From: Nelumbo lutea
Taxonomy: Eukaryota > Streptophyta > Magnoliopsida > Proteales > Nelumbonaceae
Assembly: GCA_022828595.1 (NCBI GenBank)
Contig: JAKGHH010000005.1
Span: forward strand, 23,139,875 to 23,203,874
Length of the DNA: 64,000 bases
Reading direction: 5' to 3'
This document shows positions 1-10,838 of this stretch, one piece after another. Under the pieces are notes generated by a model. The model saw nothing but the letters and a program-made list of their open reading frames with translations, was not told the origin of the DNA and did not search any database. A program made the position numbers and the translations under genes. Each line of letters opens with the position of its first letter. The first letter of the stretch is position 1.

Positions 1-938
1 GAAGAAGAAGGTGAGTTCGAATTGAGAGTTTGTGATTCAAAGATCTTCTGTAATAAATCATTTGTAGTTTCATTCTCTTTTGATTTGAATTCAGTTTCTT
101 AGTTATATGTTCTTTCTTCTTTCTCCTTGTTTCCATTCTTCCTTGATGTATTTCAGCTTGTAAAATTTCAGTTCAGCAATCTAATTCTTTTTGATTCATT
201 CAAATGGTCATGCATTGTATTTGAAGTTTCTTGAATAAGGGTGTGATTGTAGAGTAATTCGGCCAACTAACCTTCAAAACTCAGATCTGAATTCTCAGAT
301 CTGAGATTGCAAGATCTGAATTGCTTGAAAGAGAATTCAGATCTGCAATTTTTAGATTGGGCGAATTAATCTACAGCTTGGAATTCCTAGAGTGCTTGAG
401 AGAGACTCTAGGAATTCAGATCTACTATTCAAGAACTGAATTGAGTGCAAGGTTAGAGATAACTTGCACAATTCAGTTGGTGATCAATTCAGATTTGAAT
501 TGATGCCTTAGAAGTGTTTGAAGAAATGCATGCATGGGGATTAGATTCTTGCTAGAGATAGAAGAACCGTCACTCATGCATAGGATGAACATGCGCTTGA
601 GAGAGGCTGTTCATGACCTTGGGGTTTCACCAAACCAAGGCTCAATCATGATTCATTCGAATGATCCAAATTGATAGATTGCTGAATTCTGAGATTGACA
701 TTTACTGCTTACTCTTCTAACTTGATTTGAAGGCAATTGGGCCAATGATTTAGATAGATTTTAATTTAGGATTTCTTAGCTTTCATTAGAGTTTTGATTT
801 ATTTGTTGATCAGATAAGAAGTGCTCAATTTAGTATTGGTAATTGTTTCCTAAATCCTCGTGGGAACGATACTTCACTCTCTACTTTATTACTTGAACGG
901 CTAGTGCACTTGCTAGTGTCACAAGGAGCCACACATCA
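1..938 (+). repeat. 5' LTR of Athila element (3' portion)
   Basis: Matches 9819-10756 base for base except four transitions. It ends in CACATCA, the partner of the TGATG start of the LTR. It contains many AGATCTGAA/GAATTC-type words between 280 and 500. It holds no believable gene; the 60-residue frame at 321-503 is repeated in the other LTR and lies in untranslated DNA. Confidence 0.95.
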
Positions 939-944
939 AGTTTT

Positions 945-961
945 TGGCGCCGTTGCCGGGG
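945..961 (+). other. Primer binding site, tRNA-Asp(GTC)
   Basis: TGGCGCCGTTGCCGGGG is the exact complement of the 3' end of plant tRNA-Asp with CCA. It begins six bases after the LTR end, as is usual for Athila-lineage elements. Confidence 0.93.
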
Positions 962-2677
962 ATTTAGAGAAGCAATATTAGGAAACATTGAGCATTCTTA
1001 ATCTGATCTCATTCAGCATTGCATTCATAGTTGGGTTAATTTGCTAACTTTTTCATTTCAGCTTGGACTGCAACTGCTGTACTACTGTAGTTATGTTTCT
1101 TCTTTCTTAAGTAGATTACTTTCTTTTTTTTTGTTTCAGTTTCATTTTAATAAAGGCATGTTTGATTTCTATTCAATCTTGGTGTTGTTCCCTTTAAAAA
1201 GAAAAAAAAAAAGAAAAAAATTCACATAAACATGAGTGTTGCAGATCTGAGTTGCATTCGGCACTCAGATCAGCAGATTTCAGATCTGCAGCACTCAGCC
1301 GAAAAGAGTTGCTTGTGTTTCAGACTTTATTTTTTTTTCTTTCTTTCATTACAAAAAAAAAACAAATTAAAAAAAAAGGGGAGATCTTTTGAACAACAAG
1401 AGGAGCAATTGAGAATTCGGATCAGAACTCAAATCTGAGTTCAGATCTGAATTCTGCTATTGCAGATCTGCAACAGTTCAGATCTGAGTTCCTCTGAACT
1501 CAGACCTGAACTGATGAAATTTTGAGGGGAATTGGGTGTCATCACCACCCCAATTCACCCTAGGGCACTTCTACTATTCCCCAAAAACAATTTGGTAGCA
1601 ATAACTGAAGGTAAGGCAATTGAGAATTCAGATCCAAACTCAGACTTGAGTTCAGATCTGAATTCTGCTGTTACAGATCTACTCAGTTCAGATCTGAATT
1701 CCTCTGAACTCAGATCTGAACCGATGCAAGTTTGAGGTGAATTGGGTGCCATCACTACCCCAATCCACCCTATGATACATCCAACCTGCCTCAAGGGTGA
1801 ATGGATAGCAAGGAATGAGAGAAATTCAAATCTGAAATGCAGTTGATATGATGTGAGGACTGAACTGATACAGAGCATACTATGAATTCTGGGTGGACTG
1901 AATTCTTGGCTTTACCCACTTGTAACCGAGCTACATTAGCTAAGGAGGTGTATGTTTGGATTGAATAATTGTTATGCCTCAGATATTTAAGAAAAATTAG
2001 CACTTTCCAAGTATTTCTTTTAGCATTCAGATCTGTAGCAGGGCTGCTATAGTGCAACAGTTAGCAGACCTGATTTCAGATTTCTACAAAAGTTGTATGG
2101 GCCGAATAGCTTGCAATACCAAACATTGCAGACCCAATTTTCAGGTCTTAGCAAGTGTTTGATATGCATCAGCTATACAGGTTTGAGCTTCAATTGTAGA
2201 GTTTAAAATCTTTAACCCAAGCCTAACTCAGGACTGGTTTTAGTTTATTTCAGATCCTTTTAAATTTTTTTTTTCAGATCAGATCTGATTTCAGCCCTAA
2301 AGCATCACAGAATTGATTCCAACCTTAATGGATGTATATTGTAGTGTATACCAATGAGTGTGTATGAGATATACAGCTCAGATCTGAATTATTATTTATT
2401 AATTTCTCTAGACTAACAATACCAAAGACTTGTAGATCTGAACTCAGATCTAAATTGGGTCTGAATTCAGATGTTGCAATCGATGGATGTAGATAAAGGA
2501 ACCTTGAATAAGATGATTGGTTTAAATCTGCTTTTAGTATAATCGGCTTCATTTATTCATGATAGGATGTAGGCTTTGTATTCCAATAATTCACTTTACA
2601 TTTTCAGTGTGATAGGATTAGTTATTTATTTTCTTTTGTGAATATTGGCATTTTTATTGCTTTGACTTTAACAGTTT
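962..2677 (+). other. Athila 5' leader, non-coding, rich in AGATCTGAA words
   Basis: About 1.7 kb between primer site and Gag ATG with only short frames. It holds a poly-A/poly-T rich part at 1120-1380 and dozens of variants of CAGATCTGAATTC, also present in the LTR. Short frames here read through these words and are not supported as genes. Confidence 0.85.
1405..1772 (+). repeat. Imperfect direct duplication in Athila leader
   Basis: Copy 1 is 1405-1562 and copy 2 is 1616-1772. Both run from GCAATTGAGAATTC through AGATCTGAATTCTGCT to a GGGTG(C/T)CATCACYACCCCAA block. They differ by scattered substitutions and are separated by about 53 bp. Confidence 0.85.
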
Positions 2678-5416
2678 ATGACAAGCAGACCTGAACTGGA
2701 AGAGATCCTTTACGACCCGGAGATTGAACGGACTCTCCGTGTCCGTTTGAGAGCTGCTAAGCAAGTCAGACAAGAAGCACAAGAAATGGCTGAACAAAGA
2801 ACTATGATGGATTATGCCAAGCCCACCCTCACCGGGACTGTCTCCAGCATTATCAGGCCAACTATTACTGCCAATAACTTCGAAATTAAACCGGCCATAA
2901 TCCAAATGATACAAAATACGGTTCAGTTTTGTGGTATGGCCCATGAGGATCCGAATGCCCATATTGCTAACTTCTTGGAAATCTGTGACACCTTCAAACA
3001 CAATGGGGTAAGTGATGATGCCATCCGACTGAGGTTATTCCCATTTTCTTTGAAGGATAAAGCCAAAGCTTGGTTGAACTCATTACCGGCAGGATCTATA
3101 GCCACATGGGACGAAATGGCCAGCCGTTTTCTCTCTAAATATTTTCCCCCTTCTAAAACTGCTAAAATGAGGAATGACATCACTACTTTTTTCCAGCAAG
3201 AGGGGGAATCTTTATATGAGTCATGGGAACGATACAAGGAGCTGTTAAGGAGAGTTCCTCACCATGGCCTCCCCATTTGGCTACAAGTGCAGACTTTCTA
3301 TAATGGTCTTACTGACTCAAATAAGACCATATTAGATGCTGCAGCCGGAGGATCCATAAATAATAAAACTCCTGAGGTTGCCCATGCACTTATTGAGGAA
3401 ATGGCAGCCAACAATTATCAATGGCATTCGGAAAGGACTCAAACTAGGAAGCAGCAAGGCTTGCATAATGTTGACACTTATACAGCACTAGCTGCACAAA
3501 TAGGAGCACTCAGTAAAAAAATAGATGAAATGCAGATAGCTGCCATGCATGTGCAGCCTCTTAATTGTGAATTGTGTGGGGGAGGCCACATCAGTACAGA
3601 CTGCCAAGTTGGCAATCAGTTCAGACCATCTACTGAACAAGTTGACTATGTCAGCAATTCGTCAAGACAGCAGGGTTACCAGAGTCACCATACTTTTCAT
3701 CCAGGATGGAGGGGACATTCAAACCAGTCCTGGCCAAATCAGCATATTTCCAAGCCGTTCCACCAGACTTATCATCAGCTTGAACCGAAATCCAATTTGG
3801 AGGAACTGATGACAAAATTTATAGCAGGTGCAGAAACTAGGTTCCAGAACCAGGAAGCCTCAATCAAAAACCTAGAAAACCAAGTGGGGCAATTGGCACA
3901 ATTAATCTCTTCCAGACTGCCGGGAACTCTTCCAAGCAACACTGAAGTGAATCCACGAGAGCAGGTGCAAGCTATTACCTTAAGAAGTGGAAAAGAGTTG
4001 CCTGAGGTAGAAAAGAAGAATTGGGCTGAACCCAAGGCAGAAACAAGCCTTGGAACCAGACAACAGAAGACGGAACAACCAAAAGCACAACAAGGGATGC
4101 ACCAACAACCACAAGTTCCATTCCCTAACAGGCTGAAGCAACAAAAATTGGAGAAGGAATTTGGTAAGTTTCTTGAAATATTTAAAAGTTTACATATTAA
4201 TATTCCTTTTGCTGATGCTTTAGCCCAGATGCCACACTATGCAAGGTTTTTGAAGGAATTATTGGCAAACAAAAGGAAACTGGGAGATGTGGCTATAGTT
4301 GCATTAAATGAGGAATGTTCTGCTATCCTTCTGAACAAGCTGCCTCAGAAACTCAAAGATCCAGGGAGTTTCACTATTCCTTGTACCATTGGCAGTTTAA
4401 AAATTGAAAAAGCTTTATGTGACCTGGGAGCTAGCATCAATTTAATGCCATATTCTATCTTCAAGAAATTGGGGTTGAATGAACCCCAACCCACTAGAGT
4501 GGCATTACAATTGGCTGATAGATCCATTAGACATCCTAGGGGGATCATAGAAGATGTGTTAGTTAAAGTTGACAAATTCATTTTTCCAGTTGATTTCATT
4601 GTGTTAGACATGCAAGAAGATGTGGAGGTCCCGCTTATCCTAGGGAGACCTTTCCTGGCTACCGGGAAAGCAATGATTGATGTCCAACAAGGACAACTCA
4701 GCCTTAGGATACAAGATGAGGAGATAATTTTTAAAATGTCTGATGCTATGAAACATGCACCCTCTAGTGATGATTCTTGTTTTATGATTGATGCCATTGA
4801 ATTGACAATTGATGAATGCTTCCAGGTAAGTAGAATAACTGATCCTCTTGAACTCTGCCTCCAGCAGGGAGAACTTGAAGAAGCAGAAAATGAAAAAATA
4901 AACCTCATGATAGCATACCTGAATGATAAGCCTCAATTCAAGGGAAAGGGGTTTCTTAAATTAGAGAACTTAGGCAAATTGCCCGGACCATCAGGTAAGC
5001 CATCACCCCAAGAACCTCCCACCCTTGAACTGAAGCAATTACCATCCCATTTAGAGTATGCTTTCCTTGAGAGACCATCAGATCTCCCCGTGATAATTTC
5101 CGCAGCACTGAATCCCTTACAAAGAGAAAAATTATTAAGAGTGCTGCGGGAACACAAAAATGCTATAGCTTGGAAGGTAGAAGATATCAAAGGCATTAAT
5201 CCATCAATCTGCACTCACAGAATTTTGATGGAAGAGGACAGCAAGCCTTCCGTTCAGCCCCAAAGGCGCCTGAATCCCAACATGAAAGAAGTGGTAAAGG
5301 CTGAAATAATTAAGTTGTTAGATGCTGGGATCATTTATCCTATTTCTGATAGTTCTTGGGTAAGCCCTGTGCAAGTTGTGCCCAAAAAAAGGGGGTACGA
5401 CTGTTGTTCCAAATGA
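2678..5416 (+). CDS. Athila Gag-protease and start of reverse transcriptase
   Basis: Frame of 912 codons from ATG 2678, just after a pyrimidine/AG stretch. Residues about 85-250 are the retrotransposon gag domain, with the signature [18 protein letters not shown] and [19 protein letters not shown] compact CCHC knuckle has C297, C300, H304, C309. The aspartic protease region has the active-site stretch [10 protein letters not shown] with Asp at about 582 and the late ILGRPFL block. The N-terminal edge of RT ([13 protein letters not shown]) is reached before the frame runs into a stop at 5416. The continuation of RT lies in the next frame (5376-7922). The change falls in a run of seven A and five G at about 5385-5396, where one extra base explains the shift. 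It could be a real disabling mutation or a homopolymer sequencing error. Apart from this the frame has no stops. Confidence 0.93.
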   Translation: MTSRPELEEILYDPEIERTLRVRLRAAKQVRQEAQEMAEQRTMMDYAKPTLTGTVSSIIRPTITANNFEIKPAIIQMIQNTVQFCGMAHEDPNAHIANFLEICDTFKHNGVSDDAIRLRLFPFSLKDKAKAWLNSLPAGSIATWDEMASRFLSKYFPPSKTAKMRNDITTFFQQEGESLYESWERYKELLRRVPHHGLPIWLQVQTFYNGLTDSNKTILDAAAGGSINNKTPEVAHALIEEMAANNYQWHSERTQTRKQQGLHNVDTYTALAAQIGALSKKIDEMQIAAMHVQPLNCELCGGGHISTDCQVGNQFRPSTEQVDYVSNSSRQQGYQSHHTFHPGWRGHSNQSWPNQHISKPFHQTYHQLEPKSNLEELMTKFIAGAETRFQNQEASIKNLENQVGQLAQLISSRLPGTLPSNTEVNPREQVQAITLRSGKELPEVEKKNWAEPKAETSLGTRQQKTEQPKAQQGMHQQPQVPFPNRLKQQKLEKEFGKFLEIFKSLHINIPFADALAQMPHYARFLKELLANKRKLGDVAIVALNEECSAILLNKLPQKLKDPGSFTIPCTIGSLKIEKALCDLGASINLMPYSIFKKLGLNEPQPTRVALQLADRSIRHPRGIIEDVLVKVDKFIFPVDFIVLDMQEDVEVPLILGRPFLATGKAMIDVQQGQLSLRIQDEEIIFKMSDAMKHAPSSDDSCFMIDAIELTIDECFQVSRITDPLELCLQQGELEEAENEKINLMIAYLNDKPQFKGKGFLKLENLGKLPGPSGKPSPQEPPTLELKQLPSHLEYAFLERPSDLPVIISAALNPLQREKLLRVLREHKNAIAWKVEDIKGINPSICTHRILMEEDSKPSVQPQRRLNPNMKEVVKAEIIKLLDAGIIYPISDSSWVSPVQVVPKKRGYDCCSK

Positions 5417-7922
5417 GAAAAATGAACTCATCCCTACTAGAACCGTTACCGGATGGCGTGTGTGTATTGACTATAGAAAATTAAATGAAGCCACCCGGAA
5501 GGACCATTTTCCTCTCCCATTTATGGATCAAATGTTGGAGAGGCTAGCTGGGCATGAGTATTATTGTTTCTTGGATGGATATTCAGGGTATAACCAGATA
5601 CCAATTGCACCAGAAGATCAAGAAAAGACCACTTTTACTTGCCCATATGGAACCTTTGCATACCGAAGGATGCCCTTTGGGTTATGCAATGCCCCAGCAA
5701 CCTTTCAGCGATGTATGATGTCTATATTTTCTGATATGGTTGAAAAATTTATTGAGATCTTCATGGATGATTTTTCAGTTTTTGGCTCTTCGTTTGATGC
5801 ATGTTTGAATAATCTGGAACAGGTGCTTACTAGATGTAAAGAAATACATCTTGTGTTGAATTGGGAGAAATGTCATTTTATGGTGCAAGAAGGCATAGTG
5901 CTTGGACACAAGATCTCTCAAAGAGGTATAGAAGTCGACAAGGCCAAGGTGGAGGCAATTGAAAAATTACCAACCCCAACATCTGTTCGTTCTTTGAGAA
6001 GTTTCTTAGGACATGTCGGATTCTATAAAAGGTTTATTAAAGATTTCTCAAAAATTTCCAAGCCATTATCTACCTTGCTTCAGAAAGAAGTGCCTTTTGA
6101 ATTTTCAACTGAATGTCTTCATGCTTTCAACATCTTGAAAGACAAATTGATCCATGCACCTATCATGGTAGCACCAGATTGGACCCTCCCATTTGAATTG
6201 ATGTGTGATGCGAGTGATTTTGCTATAGGAGCTGTTTTAGGACAAAGAATGAACAAACATTTTCAGCCAATTTACTATGCTAGCAGAACTTTGATTGGAC
6301 CCCAACTCAATTACACCACCACAGAAAAGGAGCTGTTAGCAGTAATATTTGCACTTGATAAGTTTCGTTCATATCTGATATTATCCAAGGTTGTTGTCCA
6401 CACAGATCACTCGGCATTAAGGCACTTGCTTACCAAGCAAAACTCAAAACCAAGACTGATCAGGTGGATCCTTTTATTGCAAGAGTTTGACATTGAGATT
6501 AGAGACCTGAAGGGTGCTGCAAACCTGGCTGCTGACCATCTCTCCCGGTTGGACACGGTAAGCTCAAAAGAGGAGATAACCAGCAACATTCGAGAAGAAT
6601 TTCCGGATGAGCAGTTGTACTCAATACAGAAATACTCATATCCTTGGTATGCTGATTTTGCTAATTATCTAGCTGCACAAGTCCTTCCTCCTAACCTTTC
6701 ATATCAACAGAAAAAGAAATTCTTTTCTGATGTAAAATACTATCTGTGGGAGGAACCCTTTTTGTATAAATTGTGTGCAGATCAGATCATAAGGAGATGT
6801 GTCCCCGAGGAGGAGATGGAGTCGGTACTCCAATTTTGCCATGATAAAGAAGCAGGAGGTCATTTTGGAGCTAGTCGCACTGCAGCCAAGGTTTTGCAAT
6901 CAGGTTTTTATTGGCCCACACTCTTCAAAGATGCCCATCGGTATGTGTCCACATGTGACAAATGCCAAAGATCGGGAAACATTTCCCGACGGAATGAAAT
7001 GCCCCTTTCCAATATTTTAATCTGTGAAATCTTTGATGTTTGGGGTATAGATTTCATGGGACCTTTCCCGAATTCTTTTGGGAATAAGTACATCCTCGTT
7101 GCAGTTGACTATGTATCCAAATGGGTAGAAGCCATGGCTTTACCCACAAATGACTCAAGAAGGGTAGTACACTTCCTAAAGAAGCTATTCTCCCGATTTG
7201 GCACTCCGCGAGCTATAATTAGTGATAGGGGAACTCACTTCTGCAATAGCCAATTTGAGAGGTTAATGCAGAAATATGGAATTACACATAAATTAGCTAC
7301 CCCTTATCACCCTCAAACCAGTGGCCAAGTGGAGTTGGCTAACAGGGAACTCAAAAGAATTCTAGAAAAGACCGTAGCATCCGCCAGAAAAGATTGGTCC
7401 ATCAAATTAGATGATGCATTATGGGCATACAGAACTGCATTTAAGACACCTATTGGCATGTCCCCCTACAGATTGGTCTTTGGTAAAGCATGCCATTTAC
7501 CAGTTGAATTGGAACACAAGGCCTATTGGGCTCTTAAATTCTTAAATTTTGACATTCAGGCCACAGGGGCTAAAAGGCGGTTGCAATTGAATGAATTGGA
7601 TGAATTCAGACTTACCACCTATGAGAATGCCAAAGTTTATAAAGAAAGAATAAAAAACTGGCATGATAAGAACTTGCTGAGACGGGACTTTTATGTAGGC
7701 CAACAGGTATTGTTATATAATTCCCGTCTCCGCTTGTTTCCAGGTAAGCTGAGATCCAGGTGGTCTGGACCCTTTACCATTTCACAAGTTTTTCCCCATG
7801 GGGCTATAGAACTCACCCACCCGGTTCAGGGCACGTTTAAAGTAAATGGTCAGCGCCTGAAACCATATTTAATGGGCATTACTGTACCCCCTCCATCCAC
7901 TGTTTATCTAGATAACCAATAA
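5376..7922 (+). CDS. Athila reverse transcriptase-RNase H-integrase
   Basis: Continues the polyprotein in the +1 neighbouring frame; its first methionine at 5376 is only the frame edge, not a true start. RT has [18 protein letters not shown]-type ([17 protein letters not shown]) and the catalytic FMDD at residues 129-132. RNase H has the acidic set D278 (CDASD), E319 (EKELLAV) and D344 (HTDHS). Integrase has an HHCC zinc domain ([10 protein letters not shown] to TCDKCQ) and a DD35E core at D559, D617 and E653, with exactly 35 residues between the last two. The C-terminal part ends in a plain stop at 7922. All catalytic residues are present, so the protein looks functional apart from the upstream frame break. 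The wording of RT and integrase is that of the Athila lineage rather than chromoviruses. Confidence 0.95.
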   Translation: MCPKKGGTTVVPNEKNELIPTRTVTGWRVCIDYRKLNEATRKDHFPLPFMDQMLERLAGHEYYCFLDGYSGYNQIPIAPEDQEKTTFTCPYGTFAYRRMPFGLCNAPATFQRCMMSIFSDMVEKFIEIFMDDFSVFGSSFDACLNNLEQVLTRCKEIHLVLNWEKCHFMVQEGIVLGHKISQRGIEVDKAKVEAIEKLPTPTSVRSLRSFLGHVGFYKRFIKDFSKISKPLSTLLQKEVPFEFSTECLHAFNILKDKLIHAPIMVAPDWTLPFELMCDASDFAIGAVLGQRMNKHFQPIYYASRTLIGPQLNYTTTEKELLAVIFALDKFRSYLILSKVVVHTDHSALRHLLTKQNSKPRLIRWILLLQEFDIEIRDLKGAANLAADHLSRLDTVSSKEEITSNIREEFPDEQLYSIQKYSYPWYADFANYLAAQVLPPNLSYQQKKKFFSDVKYYLWEEPFLYKLCADQIIRRCVPEEEMESVLQFCHDKEAGGHFGASRTAAKVLQSGFYWPTLFKDAHRYVSTCDKCQRSGNISRRNEMPLSNILICEIFDVWGIDFMGPFPNSFGNKYILVAVDYVSKWVEAMALPTNDSRRVVHFLKKLFSRFGTPRAIISDRGTHFCNSQFERLMQKYGITHKLATPYHPQTSGQVELANRELKRILEKTVASARKDWSIKLDDALWAYRTAFKTPIGMSPYRLVFGKACHLPVELEHKAYWALKFLNFDIQATGAKRRLQLNELDEFRLTTYENAKVYKERIKNWHDKNLLRRDFYVGQQVLLYNSRLRLFPGKLRSRWSGPFTISQVFPHGAIELTHPVQGTFKVNGQRLKPYLMGITVPPPSTVYLDNQ

Positions 7923-8093
7923 TCTCTTATGCTTGCTCATGAACAAGTTAAGGAATCTTTTTGTCATTTATCTTTTTAGAATATTAGTTAGTAAAATAAA
8001 GATCTTTTTCTCAAAATTCCAATTCTTTAAGGACTCAGTTCATCATTTTCTTTTCTTCAGTTTGCTCTAGCAAGTGTGACTCCCTAACACTAC

Positions 8094-8129
8094 GAACATT
8101 GAGGACAATGTTCATCTCAAGTGTGGGGG
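8094..8129 (+). other. Internal hairpin plus polypurine module, copy 1
   Basis: GAACATTG (8094-8101), loop AGGA (8102-8105), CAATGTTC (8106-8113) forms a perfect 8-bp stem. Five bases later comes AAGTGTGGGGG (8119-8129), identical to the real polypurine tract before the 3' LTR. It lies about 170 bp after the integrase stop. Confidence 0.75.
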
Positions 8130-8606
8130 AGTGAGCCCGAGGCTAGGGTATGGGGGTTGAAACCATGCACCTCATGCACCCCAACACACATATGCAGGCA
8201 ATGACATCACAAAAAAAAAAAAAAAAAAAAAGACTGGAACCCCTCAAGTTCATTACTATTTATTTGATGATTTTTTTTAAGAAGGAATTCAATGAGTTGA
8301 GGGAGACTGATGTACTTGTTAAGTTTTTATTCTTGTGAATGACCCAATTTGATATATGCAGGAGAAAAGGGGAGCTGAATATGCCTTTCAGCATGACTAG
8401 CCCTAACTTCCTTCATGTGTATGGAAGCCCTTGATTTCATTGTTAATGGTCAAGAAAACTAGTGCACATCTGAAATGTTGATTCTTGAGGTTCAATAATT
8501 GCAAAAGAAGGACAAAAGCCCAAATTGACTCCGCTATTCTGAGCTGAATAGTAAAACTAGCAGCTTAGAACATGAGTCCTATTTACCTACCTCAAGCAAG
8601 TGACCA

Positions 8607-8760
8607 GTGTGAGATGGAGCATAAGATGCACTCACACCAAAAAATAAAATAAAATAAAATAAAATAAAATAAAAAAAGAGAAAAGTGTGAGATGGAGCAT
8701 AAAATGCACTCACACCGAAAAGAAAAAAAAAAGGTGAGATGGAGCATAAAATGCACTCAC
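8607..8760 (+). repeat. Three copies of a GTGAGATGGAGCAT hairpin repeat
   Basis: Copies at 8607-8638, 8685-8716 and 8734-8760, separated by A-rich spacers including an (AAAAT)n run at about 8639-8675. Each copy begins GTGAG and ends CTCAC and carries GCAT facing ATGC, so each can fold into a short bulged hairpin. Confidence 0.85.
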
Positions 8761-9104
8761 CCTTAGAAATAAGTAATTGTGGTGACAACCGAGGTTCAAA
8801 GGGGCACTCTAAAGTTGAACTCTCATTAAGATTTAGTTACAGATGTGAAACTTAGTGAAATTTGATTATTAACCTTGACAATTAAGGAGCTGATTTATAT
8901 ATGAATTAGGAGTGAAGGCTAGACTATGATGAAATTCATATTCTTCTTTCCTTGGATCTGATACATATCTTAAATGGTAATTTACAAGAATAAAAGTTGA
9001 GCACTTACAAAAGTTCCCCGACTACTTTTTTTTTCTATCTTAAAAAGTTCACCAGGTAAATGGTGAGAACAGAAGGGGGGAATGTTAAGTTTATGGCTGA
9101 TGTC

Positions 9105-9140
9105 TTTGCTTGAGGACAAGCAAAAGCTTAAGTGTGGGGG
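9105..9140 (+). other. Hairpin plus 3' polypurine tract, copy 2
   Basis: TTTGCTTG (9105-9112), loop AGGA (9113-9116), CAAGCAAA (9117-9124) is a perfect 8-bp stem. Five bases later AAGTGTGGGGG (9130-9140) stands four bases before the LTR start at 9145, the place of the plus-strand primer. Stem sequence differs from copy 1 but loop, spacing and tract are the same. Confidence 0.88.
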
Positions 9141-9144
9141 TATT

Positions 9145-10756
9145 TGATGAACCTACAATTTATCTATATTTTATGAGGTTTTTGCATGAAATTTTATGAT
9201 GGTTTAATTAAATTTTGCCCTATTTTAGCTTGATTGCAAGAAAGATTTCAGGGGGAGCCAAATCAATAAAAAGAAAGCAAAAGCAAGAAAAGAAAACCCA
9301 AAATTTACCAATTTCAGTCCGGCCCAGTCATGAGAGCAAGAGAATTTCCTTCGGCCCAAAAAGAGCAAGTGAATTCCTTGAGAAAACCCAAGAAAATAAA
9401 GCCTAGCTATGAGGAGAATTCGGCCCAGCAAGGAAGGCCCATTTTTAGCCCAAATAACAGCCTAGAGTGTAGCCCAAATGAGCTCAAAAGCAAGCTAAGT
9501 TGTAGCCCAAATAGCAGCCCAAAGGGAGCTAGGGGCGGCAACTTCTAGGAGTTTCTTGAAGAGAAGGAGGGAGCACTCTAGAAGGTTCATGAGGGGTGTA
9601 ATACACCCCATTCTAGAGGCTTCAAGAAGGGGCAAGAGCCCCCTTGAAAAACTATATAAGGAGGCCTCTAGGAGGGGAGAAAGTTGTTCAATTGCTTGAG
9701 AGGAAGGCTCTCCCACTCTTAGAGGTTCGGCCACCTTGAGAGAAGAGAAGAGAAGAGAAGAAGGCTAGGCGCAAGGAAGAAGAAGAAGGGCTGAAGGAAG
9801 TTCAAGACAAGCAAGCTAGAAGAAGAAGGTGAGTTCGAATTGAGAGTTTGTGATTCAAAGATCTTCTGTAATAAATCATTTGTAGTTTCATTCTCTTTTG
9901 ATTTGAATTCAGTTTCTTAGTTATATGTTCTTTCTTCTTTCTCCTTGTTTCCATTCTTCCTTGATGTATTTCAGCTTGTAAAATTTCAGTTCAGCAATCT
10001 AATTCTTTTTGATTCATTCAAATGGTCATGCATTGTACTTGAAGTTTCTTGAATAAGGGTGTGATTGTAGAGTAATTCGGCCAACTAACCTTCAAAACTC
10101 AGATCTGAATTCTCAGATCTGAGATTGCAAGATCTGAATTGCTTGAAAGAGAATTCAGATCTGCAATTTTCAGATTGGGCGAATTAATCTACAGCTTGGA
10201 ATTCCTAGAGTGCTTGAGAGAGACTCTAGGAATTCAGATCTACTATTCAAGAACTGAATTGAGTGCAAGGTTAGAGATAACTTGCACAATTCAGTTGGTG
10301 ATCAATTCAGATTTGAATTGATGCCTTAGAAGTGTTTGAAGAAATGCATGCATGAGGATTAGATTCTTGCTAGAGATAGAAGAACCGTCACTCATGCATA
10401 GGATGAACATGCGCTTGAAAGAGGCTGTTCATGACCTTGGGGTTTCACCAAACCAAGGCTCAATCATGATTCATTCGAATGATCCAAATTGATAGATTGC
10501 TGAATTCTGAGATTGACATTTACTGCTTACTCTTCTAACTTGATTTGAAGGCAATTGGGCCAATGATTTAGATAGATTTTAATTTAGGATTTCTTAGCTT
10601 TCATTAGAGTTTTGATTTATTTGTTGATCAGATAAGAAGTGCTCAATTTAGTATTGGTAATTGTTTCCTAAATCCTCGTGGGAACGATACTTCACTCTCT
10701 ACTTTATTACTTGAACGGCTAGTGCACTTGCTAGTGTCACAAGGAGCCACACATCA
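9145..10756 (+). repeat. 3' LTR of Athila element, complete
   Basis: 1612 bp, starting TGATGAACC and ending CACATCA, with a 5-bp terminal inverted repeat TGATG/CATCA. It follows the polypurine tract and repeats the window start. The end is fixed by comparison with the LTR/primer-site junction at 938. Confidence 0.96.
9653..9660 (+). promoter_or_regulatory. TATA box in Athila LTR
   Basis: TATATAAG in a GC-richer setting about 500 bp into the LTR. Transcription would start near 9685 and a splice donor follows at 9829. The matching box of the 5' LTR lies left of the window. Confidence 0.6.
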
Positions 10757-10838
10757 GTCTAACACTTGGTTTCTTTCCGGTCCATAGTTCGTATGGAGTC
10801 CTCGGAACCAATTTGGTTGGAACCCAATTCTAGTACTT
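10757..10838 (-). pseudogene. Copia integrase fragment, target of the Athila insertion
   Basis: The + strand reads CACTTGGTTTCTTTCC, then words matching the minus-strand integrase of the copia family at about 61558-61640 (reverse complement of the [13 protein letters not shown] region). Similarity fades at about 10838. The other side of the broken copy is left of the window. Confidence 0.7.

Larger units (their letters stand above)
11..2674 (+). other. Candidate leader intron of Athila transcript
   Basis: AAG|GTGAGT at 8-16 is a near-perfect plant 5' splice site. A pyrimidine-rich stretch ending TTTAACAG at 2674 lies three bases before the Gag ATG (2678). Splicing would remove U5, the primer site and the AUG-rich leader, placing a short exon directly before gag. 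This is inference; spliced gag leaders are reported for other plant LTR elements such as BARE. Confidence 0.35.
7923..9144 (+). other. Athila 3' untranslated region, no env frame
   Basis: About 1.2 kb without a long open frame. It holds two hairpin-plus-polypurine modules (8094-8129 and 9105-9140), a run of 22 A (about 8211-8231), an AAAAT microsatellite and three copies of a 27-32 bp hairpin repeat. Confidence 0.85.
1..10756 (+). mobile_element. Athila-lineage Ty3/gypsy LTR retrotransposon, nearly complete
   Basis: Seen in order: 3' part of the 5' LTR (1-938), tRNA-Asp primer site (945-961), long leader, Gag-protease-RT-RNase H-integrase frame (2678-7922), 3' untranslated region, polypurine tract (9130-9140) and full 3' LTR (9145-10756). 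The two LTRs align without gaps at an offset of 9818, so about 674 bp of the 5' LTR lie left of the window and the whole element should be about 11.4 kb. I counted four transitions (220, 353, 537, 601) in 938 bp, about 0.4%, which means recent insertion. Athila elements often carry an env-like frame after integrase; none is visible here. The 5' target duplication is outside the window; the 5 bases after the 3' LTR are GTCTA. Confidence 0.95.

Noticed and set aside
321..503. 60-residue frame in the LTR, repeated at 10139-10321
   Set aside because: Lies in the LTR and repeats only because the LTR does; no domain.
5376..5416. Programmed -1 frameshift between Gag-PR and RT
   Set aside because: The A/G run does not form an X-XXY-YYZ heptamer in the zero frame, and Athila relatives use one continuous frame; a one-base change is simpler.
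8579..8788. Minus-strand phenylalanine-rich small protein
   Set aside because: Produced by the AAAAT microsatellite and the hairpin repeats in the 3' UTR.
7923..9144. Env-like gene expected in Athila elements
   Set aside because: No frame over about 70 codons and no signal or membrane segment pattern; this copy lacks it.
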